64,000 bases of DNA from Streptomyces halobius (GCF_023277745.1 NZ_CP086322.1:8928001-8992000), one strand, 5' to 3'. Positions 44,953 through 54,551 are shown, counted from the first letter of the stretch. Notes: generated by a model not told the origin, from the letters alone. Translations and numbers: made by a program.

Positions 44953-45227
44953 ACCCGCGTCGGTTCACTCGCCGGTGACGGCCGGGCTTTCTCGGGGGAG
45001 AGGAGCCCACGTCGGGTGAGGCGAACGTCCGGACACGGTCTCCTGGGTCCCTCTACGAGCGCGACGCCGGGCCCTTCCGACCTTCGGCCCGCGGGTTCTC
45101 GTTCTGTACGACCTTCGGCCCGCCGGGATCTCGTGCTGGCCGCCTCCGGCGCGGCCCCGTCCATATGCCGGAGCGGTTGTGCCGAGGGGCGGCCCGCGCC
45201 TGCGAGCCGCCCCCTTGGCCGGATCCT
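44953..45227. other. Intergenic region with a 15-bp direct repeat
   Basis: 275 bp between convergent genes. CGACCTTCGGCCCGC occurs at 45078-45092 and 45109-45123 (31-bp period). No gene or promoter was seen. Confidence 0.5.
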
Positions 45228-47063
45228 TCAGTGCGCGGCGATGGCCCGGGTGGCCTCGACCAGGACCTTCCCTCCGTCCCGACCGGACATCACGAGCCGT
45301 GGCAGCCAGGGCCCCTTGCGGTCGTAGGCATGGGTGACGGCCGCCTCGCTGGTCTCCCGCTGCGTACCGTCGCCGAAGTACCAGTGGTAGCGGTACCCGG
45401 CTGCGGGCGGCTTTCCGTCCACCGTGACGGACATGCGCACCTCGCGGCCGACGTGCGCGTTCTCCGGGAGCTGCAGCTGCGCCCGGGGTCCCTGCCGGGG
45501 GAGGCGGAACCATTCGCGCACACTCGGGTTGAGGAGAAAGGCGTCGGCGTACTGCCGGGCGCCCTCGATGTCGGGGTGAGCGACGGCCGCGGTCAAACAC
45601 TGCGCCGGAGTCGGGCTGAGCTCGGGGCAGGCCCGTGTGCGCAGCGGGAACGCCGGGTCGGTCACCGGAGTGTTCCAGACCTTGGAGTCCCGGGTGAGAA
45701 CGGCATTGTCCACGGTGAACAGTCCGTCGGCCGCGACCGCGTACGGGCCGTCCGTGGACGCCTCGTTGGCGGCGGCCGCCGCCTGGTGGTAGGCGGCATT
45801 GGCCAGTTGCGTGTACTGCTCGTAGCGTTCGGCCACGCCGCCGAGGGCGCCCTTGCAGGAGGCCAGCCGCCCCCCGGCGACTCCCGGGGTCGAACAGGTC
45901 TTCACCGGGATCGGAGAACTGCTGCGGCTCAGCGCGTAGTAGAAGTCGGCCACGATCACCTTCGGCCGCCCCGGCAGGGAATGGGCCTTCTCGATCGCCG
46001 CCCGCATCCCGCGTCCGCCGTATCCGACCTTCGCGCCGCTGAAGTACGGCACGTCCTTGGCCGGGTTCTCCGGTGCCGCGCCGATGCCGGAGCACTCGCG
46101 CTTCACTGCCTCGGGCAGGTTCTTCGAGCCGGGGGTGATGCCGACGCCGATGCCGAAGAAGGGATCGAGGTCGTTGATGCACCCGTTGATCACGACCAGA
46201 TCGAGACCGTAGCCGCCCGCCCGCGCCTGTGCGCCCGCCTTTTCCAATTGGCAGAACACGTCCGGCGTTTGCTGGGTGACCTCGCCGAACTCCATCTCCC
46301 CGTCGCCGTCCGGATCCTGTTTCTCCGTGGTGCGCAGACAGGCAGCGTCATCGTTGCCCGCGGGTAGCTCGGGCGCGTCGAGCACCGCGCCGGAGATCGA
46401 GTAGTCCATGTGCTGATGGCCCCGGCCGGTCGCACGGCCGATCAACTGACCTGTCAGGTAAGGGAACTTCTGGTCGTGGTCCAGGCCCTGCCCCCAGACC
46501 ACGGAGTCCCCGACGGACGCCACCCGCACCGGGTCGCACCCCCGGCGTACCGTGTCCCGCCAGACCTTGCCATAGCGGCCGGGCGCACGGCCGCCGGACG
46601 GGGCGGCGATGCGGGCGTCGACCTGTAAGGCGGTCTCGGTTGCGGGCACCCGGTCGTGGGGGATGCGGAACTCCGCCGTGCCGACATCGGCGGCCATGGC
46701 GAGACGCCCGCCGGCCAGCTGTTTCTGACCGGCGCGTACGCGCCACTCCACGGCGGCGCCCGCCTTCGCCGCGGCGGGGTCGTAGACCTGCACCCGGCCG
46801 TGCACGTCCCCGCTGCACACCGGATTCGGCGTCAAGTCCACGTCGAGGATGAGGGGGAACGCCGATCCCGGCAAGGCGCTGGTCTGTGCTGCGGCGGGGA
46901 GCCCGCCGAGGAGCTGGCCGAGGAGCACCGCGGCCGCGCCGACAGCCGCGAACCGCCTCGCCGCCAACGAGCGACCGGCCCTCCGTGGCCTGCCCGGAAC
47001 GGAACCCGCGCCGGTGCCCGCCCGCCTTCGCGCAACCCACCGCCGCGACCACGTTGATCTCAC
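45228..47063 (-). CDS. Secreted SGNH/GDSL hydrolase with C-terminal PKD-like domain
   Basis: 611-aa exported protein. A basic N-terminus and hydrophobic FAAVGAAAVLLGQLLGG form a signal, with a cleavage site near AAAQ. An Ig-like strand region (about 65-165) precedes the SGNH core: block I VRVASVGDSVVWGQGL (catalytic Ser), block III-like LVVINGCINDLD and block V-like VAHPDIEGARQYAD (His). The C-terminus has a PKD-like fold (YRYHWYFGDGTQRETSEAAV). It probably deacylates or de-esterifies a wall or extracellular polymer. GTG start with GAGGTG upstream; divergent from helD across 526 bp. Confidence 0.85.
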   Translation of the reverse strand: MRSTWSRRWVARRRAGTGAGSVPGRPRRAGRSLAARRFAAVGAAAVLLGQLLGGLPAAAQTSALPGSAFPLILDVDLTPNPVCSGDVHGRVQVYDPAAAKAGAAVEWRVRAGQKQLAGGRLAMAADVGTAEFRIPHDRVPATETALQVDARIAAPSGGRAPGRYGKVWRDTVRRGCDPVRVASVGDSVVWGQGLDHDQKFPYLTGQLIGRATGRGHQHMDYSISGAVLDAPELPAGNDDAACLRTTEKQDPDGDGEMEFGEVTQQTPDVFCQLEKAGAQARAGGYGLDLVVINGCINDLDPFFGIGVGITPGSKNLPEAVKRECSGIGAAPENPAKDVPYFSGAKVGYGGRGMRAAIEKAHSLPGRPKVIVADFYYALSRSSSPIPVKTCSTPGVAGGRLASCKGALGGVAERYEQYTQLANAAYHQAAAAANEASTDGPYAVAADGLFTVDNAVLTRDSKVWNTPVTDPAFPLRTRACPELSPTPAQCLTAAVAHPDIEGARQYADAFLLNPSVREWFRLPRQGPRAQLQLPENAHVGREVRMSVTVDGKPPAAGYRYHWYFGDGTQRETSEAAVTHAYDRKGPWLPRLVMSGRDGGKVLVEATRAIAAH

Positions 47064-47462
47064 GCCAACACCTCTGTTTTCGCCGTCATTTCGGTCTGTG
47101 CGGAGTCAACTGAATTCCGCATCGGTAGGGATGATGACAGTCGGGAGACCGGCGTGGAGTGCGGACCGAGTTCCGCACGGGGTGAAACTGATCACTTACC
47201 CGCAGTTACGGATCGGGTGGTTGAGTGGTCGGGGGGAGTGTGGCGCCGGGTCCGGCGGGAGCGGGGTGACGGATGGCGATGCTGACCGGCCGTCTGGTCG
47301 ACTGGGGGCAGTGTCCGCTTCCATGCCGGCATCCACCTGTGTCGGACTGGTCATGGAGACGACTGACTCGGCATCACGCATTCAAGTCATCACGCATTCA
47401 AGTTCAGTGGCCCCAGGTAAAACACGGCAGCCCCAACAGGCGGCCCCCGCATGCGCGCAGAG
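47064..47462. other. Divergent intergenic region before helD
   Basis: The first 400 bp of the gap between the SGNH gene and helD. It contains an exact 16-bp tandem duplication (CATCACGCATTCAAGT at 47372-47387 and 47388-47403) and otherwise no gene. AT content rises towards helD. Confidence 0.5.
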
Positions 47463-47517
47463 CACAGAGAAATACCCCGGAACGAATTGACGTCCGGGGT
47501 ATTTCTCTGTGTATATT
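47463..47517 (+). promoter_or_regulatory. helD promoter embedded in a perfect 19-bp inverted repeat
   Basis: The arms are at 47463-47481 (starting CACAGAGAAATACCCCGGA) and 47493-47511, a perfect reverse-complement match over 19 bp with an 11-nt loop. TTGACG (47487-47492) lies at the loop/right-arm border and TATATT (47512-47517) just after the right arm, giving -35/-10 boxes about 19 nt apart. The palindrome therefore covers the promoter core and looks like an operator, or an RNA hairpin if an upstream start is used. Confidence 0.7.
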
Positions 47518-47589
47518 GAGGGCTTCTGTGTCTTGCCAGACAATACAAAACCCAATGTTCTTAGCGAAGAATATCCGAGCGGAGCTGAA

Positions 47590-49938
47590 TTGTCAAACGA
47601 GGAAGTGCAAAACGAGCAGGAATTCATCGATCTGCTCTATGAGCGCCTCGCCGAGGTGCGGGCCGAGGCCGAGATGACGGTGACGAAGAGCCTGTCGCTG
47701 GCGGGCAACCACGCCCAGACACGGTTGGAGCGCGATGTCCTCGTCGCCGAGCACTCCGGCCTGCTGGCCGCCGTCGACGCGGGGGAGAACGGCCTGTGCT
47801 TCGGCCGGCTGGCGTTCCGCGACGGCCGCGATCACCACATCGGACGCATCGGAATCCGGCGCGACGACGCGGAGCGTACCCCGCTCGTCATCGACTGGCG
47901 GGCCGACGTGGCACGCCCCTTCTACCTCGCCACCGGACACACCCCGATGGGGCTGCGCCGCAGACGGCACATCACGACCGAGGGCCGGCAGGTCATCGCC
48001 CTGCACGACGAGATCCTGGACCTCGCCGACACCGTACGCACGGGACATGAGGGCGCCGACGCGGACGCCGTGCTGCTGGCATCGCTGGACGCGGCGCGCA
48101 CCGGACGGATGCACGACATCGTGCAAACCATCCAGGCCGAGCAGGACCGCATCATCCGCGCCCCGCACCACGGCGTCCTCGTAGTGGAAGGCGGCCCCGG
48201 TACCGGCAAGACCGTCGTCGCCCTGCACCGCGCCGCCTATCTCCTCTACGCCCACCGGCAGCAACTGGCCCGCCGGGCCGTGCTGATCGTCGGGCCGAAC
48301 CCGTCGTTCCTCGACTACATCGCCGAGGTGCTGCCCGCCCTCGGCGAGACCGGGGTGCTGCTCGCCACACTCGGCGAGCTCTTTCCCGGCGTGACCGCGA
48401 CCGGCACCGACACCGCCGGAGCGGCCGAGGTCAAGGGCGGCGCGGCGATGGCGGACGCCCTGGCGCGCTTCGTACGCGACCGGCAGGTCCTGCCCGACGA
48501 GGTGCGGGTGATCGACCACGAGGACGGCGAGCTGCGGCTGGACGCCGGCATGGTGGACGCGGCGCGGCGCAAGGCCCGTGAGACCGGGCTGCCACACAAC
48601 CTCGCCCGCCCCCACTTCGCGTTCCGCATCATCGACGCGCTCACCGAGCAGCTGGCCGACCGGATCGGCGCCGACCCCTACGGCGATGGGGGTCCCCCCT
48701 GTTCGAGCGAAGCCGAGAACTCGGGGGCGAACCTGCTGGGCCCCGACGACATCGCCCAGATCGGCAAGGCCATCGCCACCAGCCCCGAAGTGCACGACGT
48801 CATCGAGGAGTTGTGGCCGTCCCTGACGCCGCAGCAGCTGGTCGCCGACTTCCTCGCCGACCCCGTCCACCTACCGGACGCCGACGCTGACGTGATCCGC
48901 CGTACGGACGGCGACTGGACCCCCGCGGACATTCCGCTGCTGGACGAGGCCGCCGAACTCCTCGGCGAGGACGACTCCGCGGCCCGCGCCCTCGCCGAGG
49001 CACAGCGCCAGGAGCAGATCGCCTACGCACAGGGTGTGCTCGACCTCTCCTACGGCTCCCGTACCCATGAGTTCGCGGACCGTGACGACGACGATTCGGA
49101 GGTGCTGGCCGCGCACGACCTGGTGGACGCGGAGCGGCTCGCCGACCGCCACGAGGAGGCCGACCACCGCAGCGCCGCCGAACGCGCCGCGGCCGACCGC
49201 ACCTGGGCCTTCGGTCACATCATCGTCGACGAGGCCCAGGAGCTGTCCGCGATGGCCTGGCGGCTGCTGATGCGCCGCTGTCCGACCCGCTCGATGACCC
49301 TGGTCGGCGACCCGGCGCAGACGGCGGAGCCGGGTGGCTGCGGCTCGTGGGAGGCGATCCTCGCACCGTACGTCGGCGACCGCTGGCAGCACGTCCGGCT
49401 CGGAGTCAACTACCGGACGCCGGCCGAGATGATGGACATCGCGGCGCGGGTGCCCCGGTCCGTCGACCCCTCCTTCACTCCGCCGCGCTCGATCCGCTCC
49501 ACGGGCACCCTCCCCTGGTCGCTGCGCACTGACGACATGCCGCGCGCAGTCGCGGAGGCCGTCGCACGGGAGACCCGCGACGAGGCGCGGCGTCGGGAGG
49601 GTCGCCTCGCGGTGATCGCCCCGGGTGCCCGTCACGCGGCGCTCTCCGCGGTCCTCCCCGACGCCGCGGGCCCCGCCCTGGACCTGACCCGTCCGGTGGT
49701 GCTGATCGACCCGCGGCAGGCCAAGGGCCTGGAGTTCGACACCGTCATCGTGGTGGAACCGGAGGAGCTCGGGCCCAGCGACCTGTACGTCGCGCTCACC
49801 CGGGCGACCCAGCGGCTGGGCGTCATTCACACCCGCCCGCTGCCGGCGGGTCTGGAGGTACCGCCGGCACCTCGGCCCGCGGCGTCCCGGGGGGGTGACG
49901 CCATGACGGTACGGGGTGAGTACGCGTCCGGCGACTGA
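47590..49938 (+). CDS. helD: HelD-type RNA polymerase-associated helicase
   Basis: 782-aa UvrD-like superfamily 1 ATPase that, in its family, removes RNA polymerase stalled on DNA and in some actinomycetes protects it from rifamycins. It has an N-terminal coiled-coil arm (NEQEFIDLLYERLAEVRAEAE), Walker A EGGPGTGKTVVALH (about 201), motif II VDEAQELS (about 546), and C-terminal motifs including GLEFDTVIVVEPEEL and YVALTRATQRLGV. I chose the TTG at 47590 because GGAG is 5 nt upstream and relatives start near this point. A 41-bp palindromic repeat sits in frame at about codons 366-379. Confidence 0.9.
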   Translation: MSNEEVQNEQEFIDLLYERLAEVRAEAEMTVTKSLSLAGNHAQTRLERDVLVAEHSGLLAAVDAGENGLCFGRLAFRDGRDHHIGRIGIRRDDAERTPLVIDWRADVARPFYLATGHTPMGLRRRRHITTEGRQVIALHDEILDLADTVRTGHEGADADAVLLASLDAARTGRMHDIVQTIQAEQDRIIRAPHHGVLVVEGGPGTGKTVVALHRAAYLLYAHRQQLARRAVLIVGPNPSFLDYIAEVLPALGETGVLLATLGELFPGVTATGTDTAGAAEVKGGAAMADALARFVRDRQVLPDEVRVIDHEDGELRLDAGMVDAARRKARETGLPHNLARPHFAFRIIDALTEQLADRIGADPYGDGGPPCSSEAENSGANLLGPDDIAQIGKAIATSPEVHDVIEELWPSLTPQQLVADFLADPVHLPDADADVIRRTDGDWTPADIPLLDEAAELLGEDDSAARALAEAQRQEQIAYAQGVLDLSYGSRTHEFADRDDDDSEVLAAHDLVDAERLADRHEEADHRSAAERAAADRTWAFGHIIVDEAQELSAMAWRLLMRRCPTRSMTLVGDPAQTAEPGGCGSWEAILAPYVGDRWQHVRLGVNYRTPAEMMDIAARVPRSVDPSFTPPRSIRSTGTLPWSLRTDDMPRAVAEAVARETRDEARRREGRLAVIAPGARHAALSAVLPDAAGPALDLTRPVVLIDPRQAKGLEFDTVIVVEPEELGPSDLYVALTRATQRLGVIHTRPLPAGLEVPPAPRPAASRGGDAMTVRGEYASGD
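48687..48727 (+). repeat. Streptomyces-type small palindromic repeat inside helD
   Basis: The segment TGGGGGTCCCCCCTGTTCGA at 48687-48706, continuing GCGAAGCCGAGAACTCGGGG, matches from memory a short palindromic element widespread between Streptomyces genes. Here it lies inside helD and is translated as GGPPCSSEAENSG, a stretch out of character with the flanking Asp/Leu-rich protein. Confidence 0.65.
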
Positions 49939-50173
49939 CGGAACGACATCGAGGTGGGCCCTGGGGCGTCTCCGACCCGGGGCCACTATGGCCCTCGCCT
50001 GCATGGTGCCGGCGCAGAGGCGGACGTACCCACCGCACTCCGATCGGCCCAGGCAGCGAAGTCCGCGGTGACCGCGCGCAGGGCAGCCGACACCGCTGTC
50101 GAGCGCGTCTCCTCTGCCGGACATCCGCCGGTCCTCGTGGATTTCCGGGCCCGCCCGGAAGGAGGCCCCAAAG

Positions 50174-50788
50174 TCAGCCCGCCGCGGTGGTTTCCGCGCG
50201 GGACAGGGCGACTTCGAGCACGACCAGCAGCGCATCCCGGACCGAGCCCGTTGTGCGGGCGTCGAAGACGATCAGCGGTACGTGGGCGGAGATGTCCAGC
50301 GCCCACCGCACCTCGTCGGGGTTGTGGTGGACCGCACCGTCGAATGCGTTGACGGCGACGGCGAACGGGATGTCCGTGTGCTCGAAGTAGTCCACTGCGG
50401 CGTAACAGTCGTCCAGACGGCGGGTGTCCACGATCACCAGACCGCCGAGGGCGCCCTCGACCACGTCGTCCCACATGAACCCGAACCGGTCCTGGCCCGG
50501 CGTGCCGAACAGGTAGAGCTTCAGCGTCGGGTCGATGGTGAGGCAGCCGAAGTCCATGGCGACCGTGGTGGTGGTCTTGCCGGGGGTGTGAGAGAGATCG
50601 TCCACGCCTGCCGCGACCTCGGTGATGGCGGCCTCCGTGGTCAGCGGCCGGATCTCGGAGATCGAGCCCACGGCCGTGGTCTTGCCGACGCCGAAGCCGC
50701 CGGCGATGACCAACTTGACCGGTACCGGCGGCTGTTCAACCGCTGTCACGGAGTGAGTCCCGTGAGTCGGGGACGGCACGGAGACCAT
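50174..50788 (-). CDS. cvnD: Conservon GTP/ATP-binding protein CvnD
   Basis: 204-aa small GTPase-like protein, the last gene of a cvnABCD conservon. P-loop VIAGGFGVGKTTAVGSISEI (about 27-46); the switch/Walker B area contains MDFGCLTIDPTLKLYLFGTP (YLFGTPGQDRF is the family hallmark). It is the regulated output switch of the conservon. The ATG at 50788 has AAGGG 6 nt upstream but makes the gene overlap cvnC by 53 nt; a GTG at 50749 would reduce that to 14 nt. No P450 gene (cvnE) follows. Confidence 0.92.
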   Translation of the reverse strand: MVSVPSPTHGTHSVTAVEQPPVPVKLVIAGGFGVGKTTAVGSISEIRPLTTEAAITEVAAGVDDLSHTPGKTTTTVAMDFGCLTIDPTLKLYLFGTPGQDRFGFMWDDVVEGALGGLVIVDTRRLDDCYAAVDYFEHTDIPFAVAVNAFDGAVHHNPDEVRWALDISAHVPLIVFDARTTGSVRDALLVVLEVALSRAETTAAG

Positions 50789-51182
50789 CGATAACCCTTC
50801 GCAGTACGGAGATGTCCTGGGTTGTCCTGGCGTTCGGGACGTGAACCGCCAGATGTCCGGCGGAGCACAGGTCCTCCGCCAGCACCCGGACCACGTTGAG
50901 GTGGAGCCACAGCCGCGCGGCCAGTTCCGCCACCGACTGCGGCCGGCGGCAAGCGGCGACGATGTCGTGTTGTTCGAAGGCGAGCGAGTGCAGGGCGGAG
51001 AGCCCGGACGATGTCGCCACGACCTGGCTCTCGACCGGGACCGGTGGGCCGGCGCCGCCCCCCGCCACCCGGCCGGCGGTCAGCAGGAAAGGCCGGATCG
51101 CGGGGGCACGGCCGGCCGGCTCCGATGTCCCCCGGGCTCTGCCCGTTGCCTCGTCCGGTCCTGGTTCACCGACGGCCATCAT
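50736..51182 (-). CDS. cvnC: Conservon DUF742 protein CvnC
   Basis: 148-aa DUF742 winged-helix-like protein (AIRPFLLTAGR; CRRPQSVAELAARLWLHLNV, RVLAEDLCSAGHLAVH). In conservons it associates with the GTPase and the roadblock protein at the membrane. It starts 48 nt after cvnB and overlaps cvnD. The conserved RPYxLTxGR element is present as RPFLLTAGR. Confidence 0.92.
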   Translation of the reverse strand: MMAVGEPGPDEATGRARGTSEPAGRAPAIRPFLLTAGRVAGGGAGPPVPVESQVVATSSGLSALHSLAFEQHDIVAACRRPQSVAELAARLWLHLNVVRVLAEDLCSAGHLAVHVPNARTTQDISVLRRVIDGLRAVPDSRDSLRDSG

Positions 51183-51230
51183 GATCCTCTTCTCGGCGCC
51201 TGCATCCCTGCCTCCGCGGTGTGGGACGGG

Positions 51231-51662
51231 TCAGCGGGCCGGTGCGGCGCCGGCGTTCTTCTTGAGTTCCAGCACCAGCTGGGGGGTGAGCGCGCTCCCG
51301 GCGCGGTTGGCGAAGAGGGTCATCTCGTAGGCGATGTTGCCGAGCTTCGCCTCCTTCGAGGTCACCACGCCGAGGACGGCGCCGCAGCCGATGGACGACA
51401 CCAGCACATGGCCGCCCTCCAGGTCGATGATGACCTTGTTGAGGCCGCCGAGGCCGTAGTTGCCGGACGCACCGGCGGCCAGACTCGTGATGCCCGACAC
51501 GATCGCTGCGAGCCGCTCGGAGTCGGCCTGTTCGCGCAGTTGGGAGACGGCGATCAGCAGGCCGTCGGAGGACACCGCGATGGCGTCGACGACGCCGGCG
51601 GTCTGGGTGGCGAACCGGTCGAGCAGCCAGGTGAAGTCGGCCGCGGCGGCTGTCAGATCCAT
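51231..51662 (-). CDS. cvnB: Conservon roadblock/LC7 protein CvnB
   Basis: 143-aa roadblock/LC7 domain protein, which in this family acts as a partner or GAP-like regulator of CvnD. Hallmark stretches: FTWLLDRFATQTAGVVDAIA, VSSDGLLIAVS, LVSSIGCGAVLGVV. The ATG at 51662 has GGAAGGAG just upstream and lies 25 nt after the cvnA stop, so the operon is tight. The longer frame upstream is read-through of cvnA antiphase sequence. Confidence 0.93.
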   Translation of the reverse strand: MDLTAAAADFTWLLDRFATQTAGVVDAIAVSSDGLLIAVSQLREQADSERLAAIVSGITSLAAGASGNYGLGGLNKVIIDLEGGHVLVSSIGCGAVLGVVTSKEAKLGNIAYEMTLFANRAGSALTPQLVLELKKNAGAAPAR

Positions 51663-51687
51663 GGGCTCCTTCCGCTCGGAACCGCTC

Positions 51688-54234
51688 TTACCTGTCGGCG
51701 TCGTCACTGCCCGACTCCTTCCGGGGTTGCTGGTGTCGCGAGGTGGCCGGATGCTTCGGGGCGGGAGCGCTCTCCTGCTCTGCCCTGCGAACGGCGGCCT
51801 CGAAATCGTCGAGTTCCGAACGGACCGCGTCGGCGTCGACGGGCCGGCGCACGGCCCGGGCCCCACGGTCGGCCGTTGGGGTCGTCATGTCGAGCGTCGC
51901 GCCCCGTACCCGCCGTCGCAGTGGCCGGCCGGACTGGGCCGGCCGCGGCTCGAATGCGGGGGCGGTCTGTTCCGCGTCCGTGCGGTGCGGAAGGCGCCGG
52001 GGAAGCTCGCCCGGCCGCGAGGGGGCGGCCGGGCGCCGCTCGGGCGTGCTGGCGCAGGCCCGCACCGGCAGGGGCGTGGCGGAGGCCGGTGCGGGATCGG
52101 GTTCGGGCGCGGTGGACTCCCGCTCGGGTGTTGTCCGGTGCTCCGGCGCGGCCTCGGCCCCGGCCTGGCCGTCGACCGCGGTGTCGGCCCCGGCCTCGGT
52201 CCCGGCTCCGGCCACGTCCGCTGCCGGGGACGGTGCGGCGGCGGGGCCCACGGCCAGCAGCAGTGCGGAGGGGAGCCAGACGGTGCCGGTGACCCCGCCG
52301 CCCGGTGCACGGCTCAGGGTGACCCGTATGCCCGAGCGCCGGGCGAGGTTTCCGACCACGAACAGGCCGAGGACCCTGGTCGGTACGAGGTCGAGCCGTT
52401 CGCGGCGGATGAGCCGGGAGTTCTCCTCGTCGAGGCGTTCCGCGCTCATGCCGAGGCCGTGGTCGATGATCTCGATCAGCGCGCCGCCGTCCGAGGTGAC
52501 ATCGGTGCCGGGCCGGACGACGACGTCGACGGGTGTGTCGGACGGGGAGAACGAGACCGCGTTCTCCAGCAGTTCGGCGAGCATCAGCGTCAGATCGTCG
52601 ACGATGTCGGGCGCGACGGTGACCTCGCTCTCGGATCGCAGGGACACCCGCTGGTATCCCTCGATCTGTCCGAGCCCCGCCCGTATGACGTCGACCAGGG
52701 GGGTCGGCCGGGCCTCCACCTCAAGGTCCCGGATTCCGGCGAGCAGCATCAGGCTGTCGGCGTTGCGCTGGAGGCGTACGGCGATGTGGTCGATGCGATA
52801 CATCCGCTGCAGGACGTCGGGGTCGGTTTCCTCCCGTTCCACGGCGTCGATCAGCATCAGCTGGCGTGAGGCGAGGTTGCTGACACGGCGTCCGACGTTG
52901 CCGAACATCTCGGCGACGTTGCGGCGGCTGAGCACCTGCCGCTCCAGCAGTGCCGCGGCGGTGACCTGCACCTGGTTGAACGCCTCGGCCAGGTGGCCGA
53001 TCTCGTCGCGGACCGGAACGGGGATCGGCCGCGGCCGCAGCGGGGTGCGCTCCGGCGACTCGTCGTCCTCGACCTTGGCGAGTTCCTCGCCGGCCACGTC
53101 GACCACCTGCTGGGCGGCGCCGGTCAGGGCCGCCAGGGGACGTACGACCGAGCGCCGGACCAGGACGGAGAAGGTCAGCCAGGAGGCGAAGCCGAGCAGG
53201 GCGAGACCGAGCATCGTCAGCGCGTTGTGCAGGGCGTTCCGGGAGAGACTGTCGGCCCGGTCGGCGATCCGGCCGATCAGCGAGCGGGTGATGTCCAGGC
53301 GGGCCTCGGCCTGCCGGGTTCCGGCGGTGATCGCCTTGCGCAGCTGGTGCGGGGTCTGGCCCTGCAGGGAGTCCGGATCGATCTGGAGCTCCGCGAACTG
53401 GGCCTCGATGCCGTTCTCCTCGGCGGCTCGCTCGATCCCGCCCAGCCGCAGCACCTGGTCCGGGTCGGCGATCCTGCCGAAGCGTTCGGTCTGCTCCTGG
53501 TAGAGCTTGTGGGCGCCGACCGCACGGGTGTATTCGGTGAGCGCGTTGGCATCCCGGGTCTGGGCGGAGAACACCCCGCTCTCGAAGGCCGCGTGGGCGG
53601 CGTCGGCGCGCAGTACCGGGTCGAGAAGACGGGTGACCGAGGACGACGAGGTGCCGACGAAGCGGTCGAGGCCGATGCCGTCGATCAGGTAGCCGACCGC
53701 GGCGGCGTACGCGGGATCGATACCGGCGGCCGGAACCGATCCCCGCTCGACCTTGTCGCGCAGCACGGCAAGGCCCCGGATGTAGGCGAGGGCCCGCGCC
53801 TCCTCCTTCGGCAGGCCCGCCCCGAACGCGGAACGCACGGCGGTCACCTGCTCATCGGTGTCCCGCTGCGCCTGACGGTAGGCGGCGGTTGAGGGCAGGG
53901 CGGCGCCGGGCGGGGCCGACTCCTGCTCCACGGACAGCAGCAGCGCCTGCCGGTGTTCGGCCTGGATGTCGTTGATCAGTCTCGTGACCTGCTCGCTGTC
54001 GCGCACCAGCTCCGCGCTCCGGCCGGCGTCCAGGGCCTTCTCCACCTGAGAGTTGACGCCTGCGCCCAGCAGCACGCCGACGACCGCGACGGGCGCGATC
54101 ACCAGCACGTTGAGCTTCCGCCGGAACGGCCATCGGTCCAGGAGAGCGCCCACCCGCTGACGGAACCGCGGCCTCGACGGTGGCCGCCGGGACGGCTCCG
54201 GCTCGTGCGGCGGGTTCACCGTGCCCACAGGCAC
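51688..54234 (-). CDS. cvnA: Conservon sensor histidine kinase-like protein CvnA
   Basis: 848-aa membrane sensor. A basic N-terminus precedes TM1 (LNVLVIAPVAVVGVLLGAGV), a NIT (nitrate/nitrite-sensing-like) extracellular domain (about 65-330), TM2 (LTMLGLALLGFASWLTFSVL), a HAMP-like segment, a dimerisation helix with IDHIAVRLQRNADSLMLLAG, and a HATPase domain (LAELLENAVSFSPSDTP, IIDHGLGM). The tail of about 200 residues is Pro/Ala/Arg-rich and probably disordered. GTG start with AAGGAGG upstream. First gene of cvnABCD; likely controls development or antibiotic timing. Confidence 0.92.
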   Translation of the reverse strand: MPVGTVNPPHEPEPSRRPPSRPRFRQRVGALLDRWPFRRKLNVLVIAPVAVVGVLLGAGVNSQVEKALDAGRSAELVRDSEQVTRLINDIQAEHRQALLLSVEQESAPPGAALPSTAAYRQAQRDTDEQVTAVRSAFGAGLPKEEARALAYIRGLAVLRDKVERGSVPAAGIDPAYAAAVGYLIDGIGLDRFVGTSSSSVTRLLDPVLRADAAHAAFESGVFSAQTRDANALTEYTRAVGAHKLYQEQTERFGRIADPDQVLRLGGIERAAEENGIEAQFAELQIDPDSLQGQTPHQLRKAITAGTRQAEARLDITRSLIGRIADRADSLSRNALHNALTMLGLALLGFASWLTFSVLVRRSVVRPLAALTGAAQQVVDVAGEELAKVEDDESPERTPLRPRPIPVPVRDEIGHLAEAFNQVQVTAAALLERQVLSRRNVAEMFGNVGRRVSNLASRQLMLIDAVEREETDPDVLQRMYRIDHIAVRLQRNADSLMLLAGIRDLEVEARPTPLVDVIRAGLGQIEGYQRVSLRSESEVTVAPDIVDDLTLMLAELLENAVSFSPSDTPVDVVVRPGTDVTSDGGALIEIIDHGLGMSAERLDEENSRLIRRERLDLVPTRVLGLFVVGNLARRSGIRVTLSRAPGGGVTGTVWLPSALLLAVGPAAAPSPAADVAGAGTEAGADTAVDGQAGAEAAPEHRTTPERESTAPEPDPAPASATPLPVRACASTPERRPAAPSRPGELPRRLPHRTDAEQTAPAFEPRPAQSGRPLRRRVRGATLDMTTPTADRGARAVRRPVDADAVRSELDDFEAAVRRAEQESAPAPKHPATSRHQQPRKESGSDDADR

Positions 54235-54551
54235 CCAGCCTCCTTACGACGTGCTCCTGAGCGGTGACCGAGGTGTTGTTGCCGACCGCCGACGACGGGG
54301 GAGCGTGACGCTTGCGAAGTTCGCCCCAAATGCGAGCGAAAAGATCGCGCCACATGCCCAACCGGCCGCGAACACTACCGCTTGTGCACACGTGCGCAAC
54401 ACATGACCCTCAACGGCCCAGCGGTATTCAACTCTTTGTCGCGTTTGGCCCGTTGGGCCCATCGCGGTGGATGCCCCGCGGAGGACCGCCACCCGTAACC
54501 TGTCTCCCCCCACCCCAACCCGTATCCTCAACTCGCCCTGCGAGGAGACCC
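54235..54551. other. Divergent promoter region between cvnA and the binding-protein gene
   Basis: 317 bp. It must hold promoters for both genes. A relatively AT-rich stretch lies near 54310-54400 (around AACACTACCGCTTGTGCACA). No box pair is convincing. Confidence 0.4.
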
